The notes below the pieces were generated by a model. It saw only the letters and a program-made list of their open reading frames with translations, ran no database searches and had not been told where the DNA came from. Shown in pieces: positions 5,811 through 5,835 of a stretch of DNA of 5,835 nucleotides. How positions within the stretch are numbered: the first letter of the stretch is position 1; each line of letters starts with the position of its first letter. The position numbers and the translations under genes were made by a program. The stretch covers positions 1 through 5,835 of the forward strand of contig JAXHUA010000022.1 of assembly GCA_034189695.1 (NCBI GenBank), read 5' to 3'. Source of the DNA: JAXHUA01 sp034189695. GTDB taxonomy: Bacteria > Chloroflexota > Dehalococcoidia > E44-bin15.

Positions 5811-5835
5811 GCGTTCAGTGCAGGGCCAGCCGCGG

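Noticed and set aside
5765..5835. Start of another gene at ATG 5765
   Set aside because: The GGAGGT site is only one base from the ATG, and the product would be encoded by the GC-rich inverted repeat, with no protein-like features.

Overview
The window is a GC-rich bacterial segment, coding almost throughout on the + strand. It looks like an anaerobe with a Wood-Ljungdahl (reductive acetyl-CoA) methyl branch. The double-receiver regulator near the right end and the oxidoreductase next to metV/metF resemble, from memory, proteins of Dehalococcoidia (Chloroflexota) from sediments and groundwater. This placement is an inference and no database was consulted. Codon use is GC-rich at third positions but freely uses ATA for Ile and AGG/AGA for Arg.

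Layout. Bases 1 to about 120 do not fit the gene that follows. On the minus strand they read as a fragment of an Ig-like/beta-sandwich surface-protein domain. From about base 120 the + strand encodes only the last part of a sensor histidine kinase, overlapping a complete NarL/FixJ-type response regulator (283-936). A 193-base gap holds a weak promoter candidate and a good ribosome binding site. A tight three-gene operon follows (1130-4828): a 707-residue iron-sulfur flavoprotein, then MetV (3250-3933), then MetF (3926-4828), with overlaps of 4 and 8 bases. Stem-loops lie at the end of metF. A second regulator (4955-5752) has two receiver domains and no DNA-binding domain, and its first receiver lacks the phosphoacceptor Asp. 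The last 80 bases hold a very GC-rich inverted repeat with several G-runs.

How it works together. MetF and MetV together form the iron-sulfur type of 5,10-methylene-tetrahydrofolate reductase. The flavoprotein joins an N-terminal Fe-S domain, a GltD/NfnB-like FAD and NAD(P)H module, two [4Fe-4S] ferredoxin motifs and an MvhD/FlpD-like C-terminus in one chain. Its place in the operon makes it the likely electron-input partner of MetVF, perhaps replacing the separate HdrABC-MvhD or RnfC-like partners found beside metVF in acetogens. No HdrB, HdrC, hydrogenase or Rnf subunit is visible here. The two regulators flanking the operon have closely related receivers, which suggests duplication and possible control of the operon, but no target site can be demonstrated.
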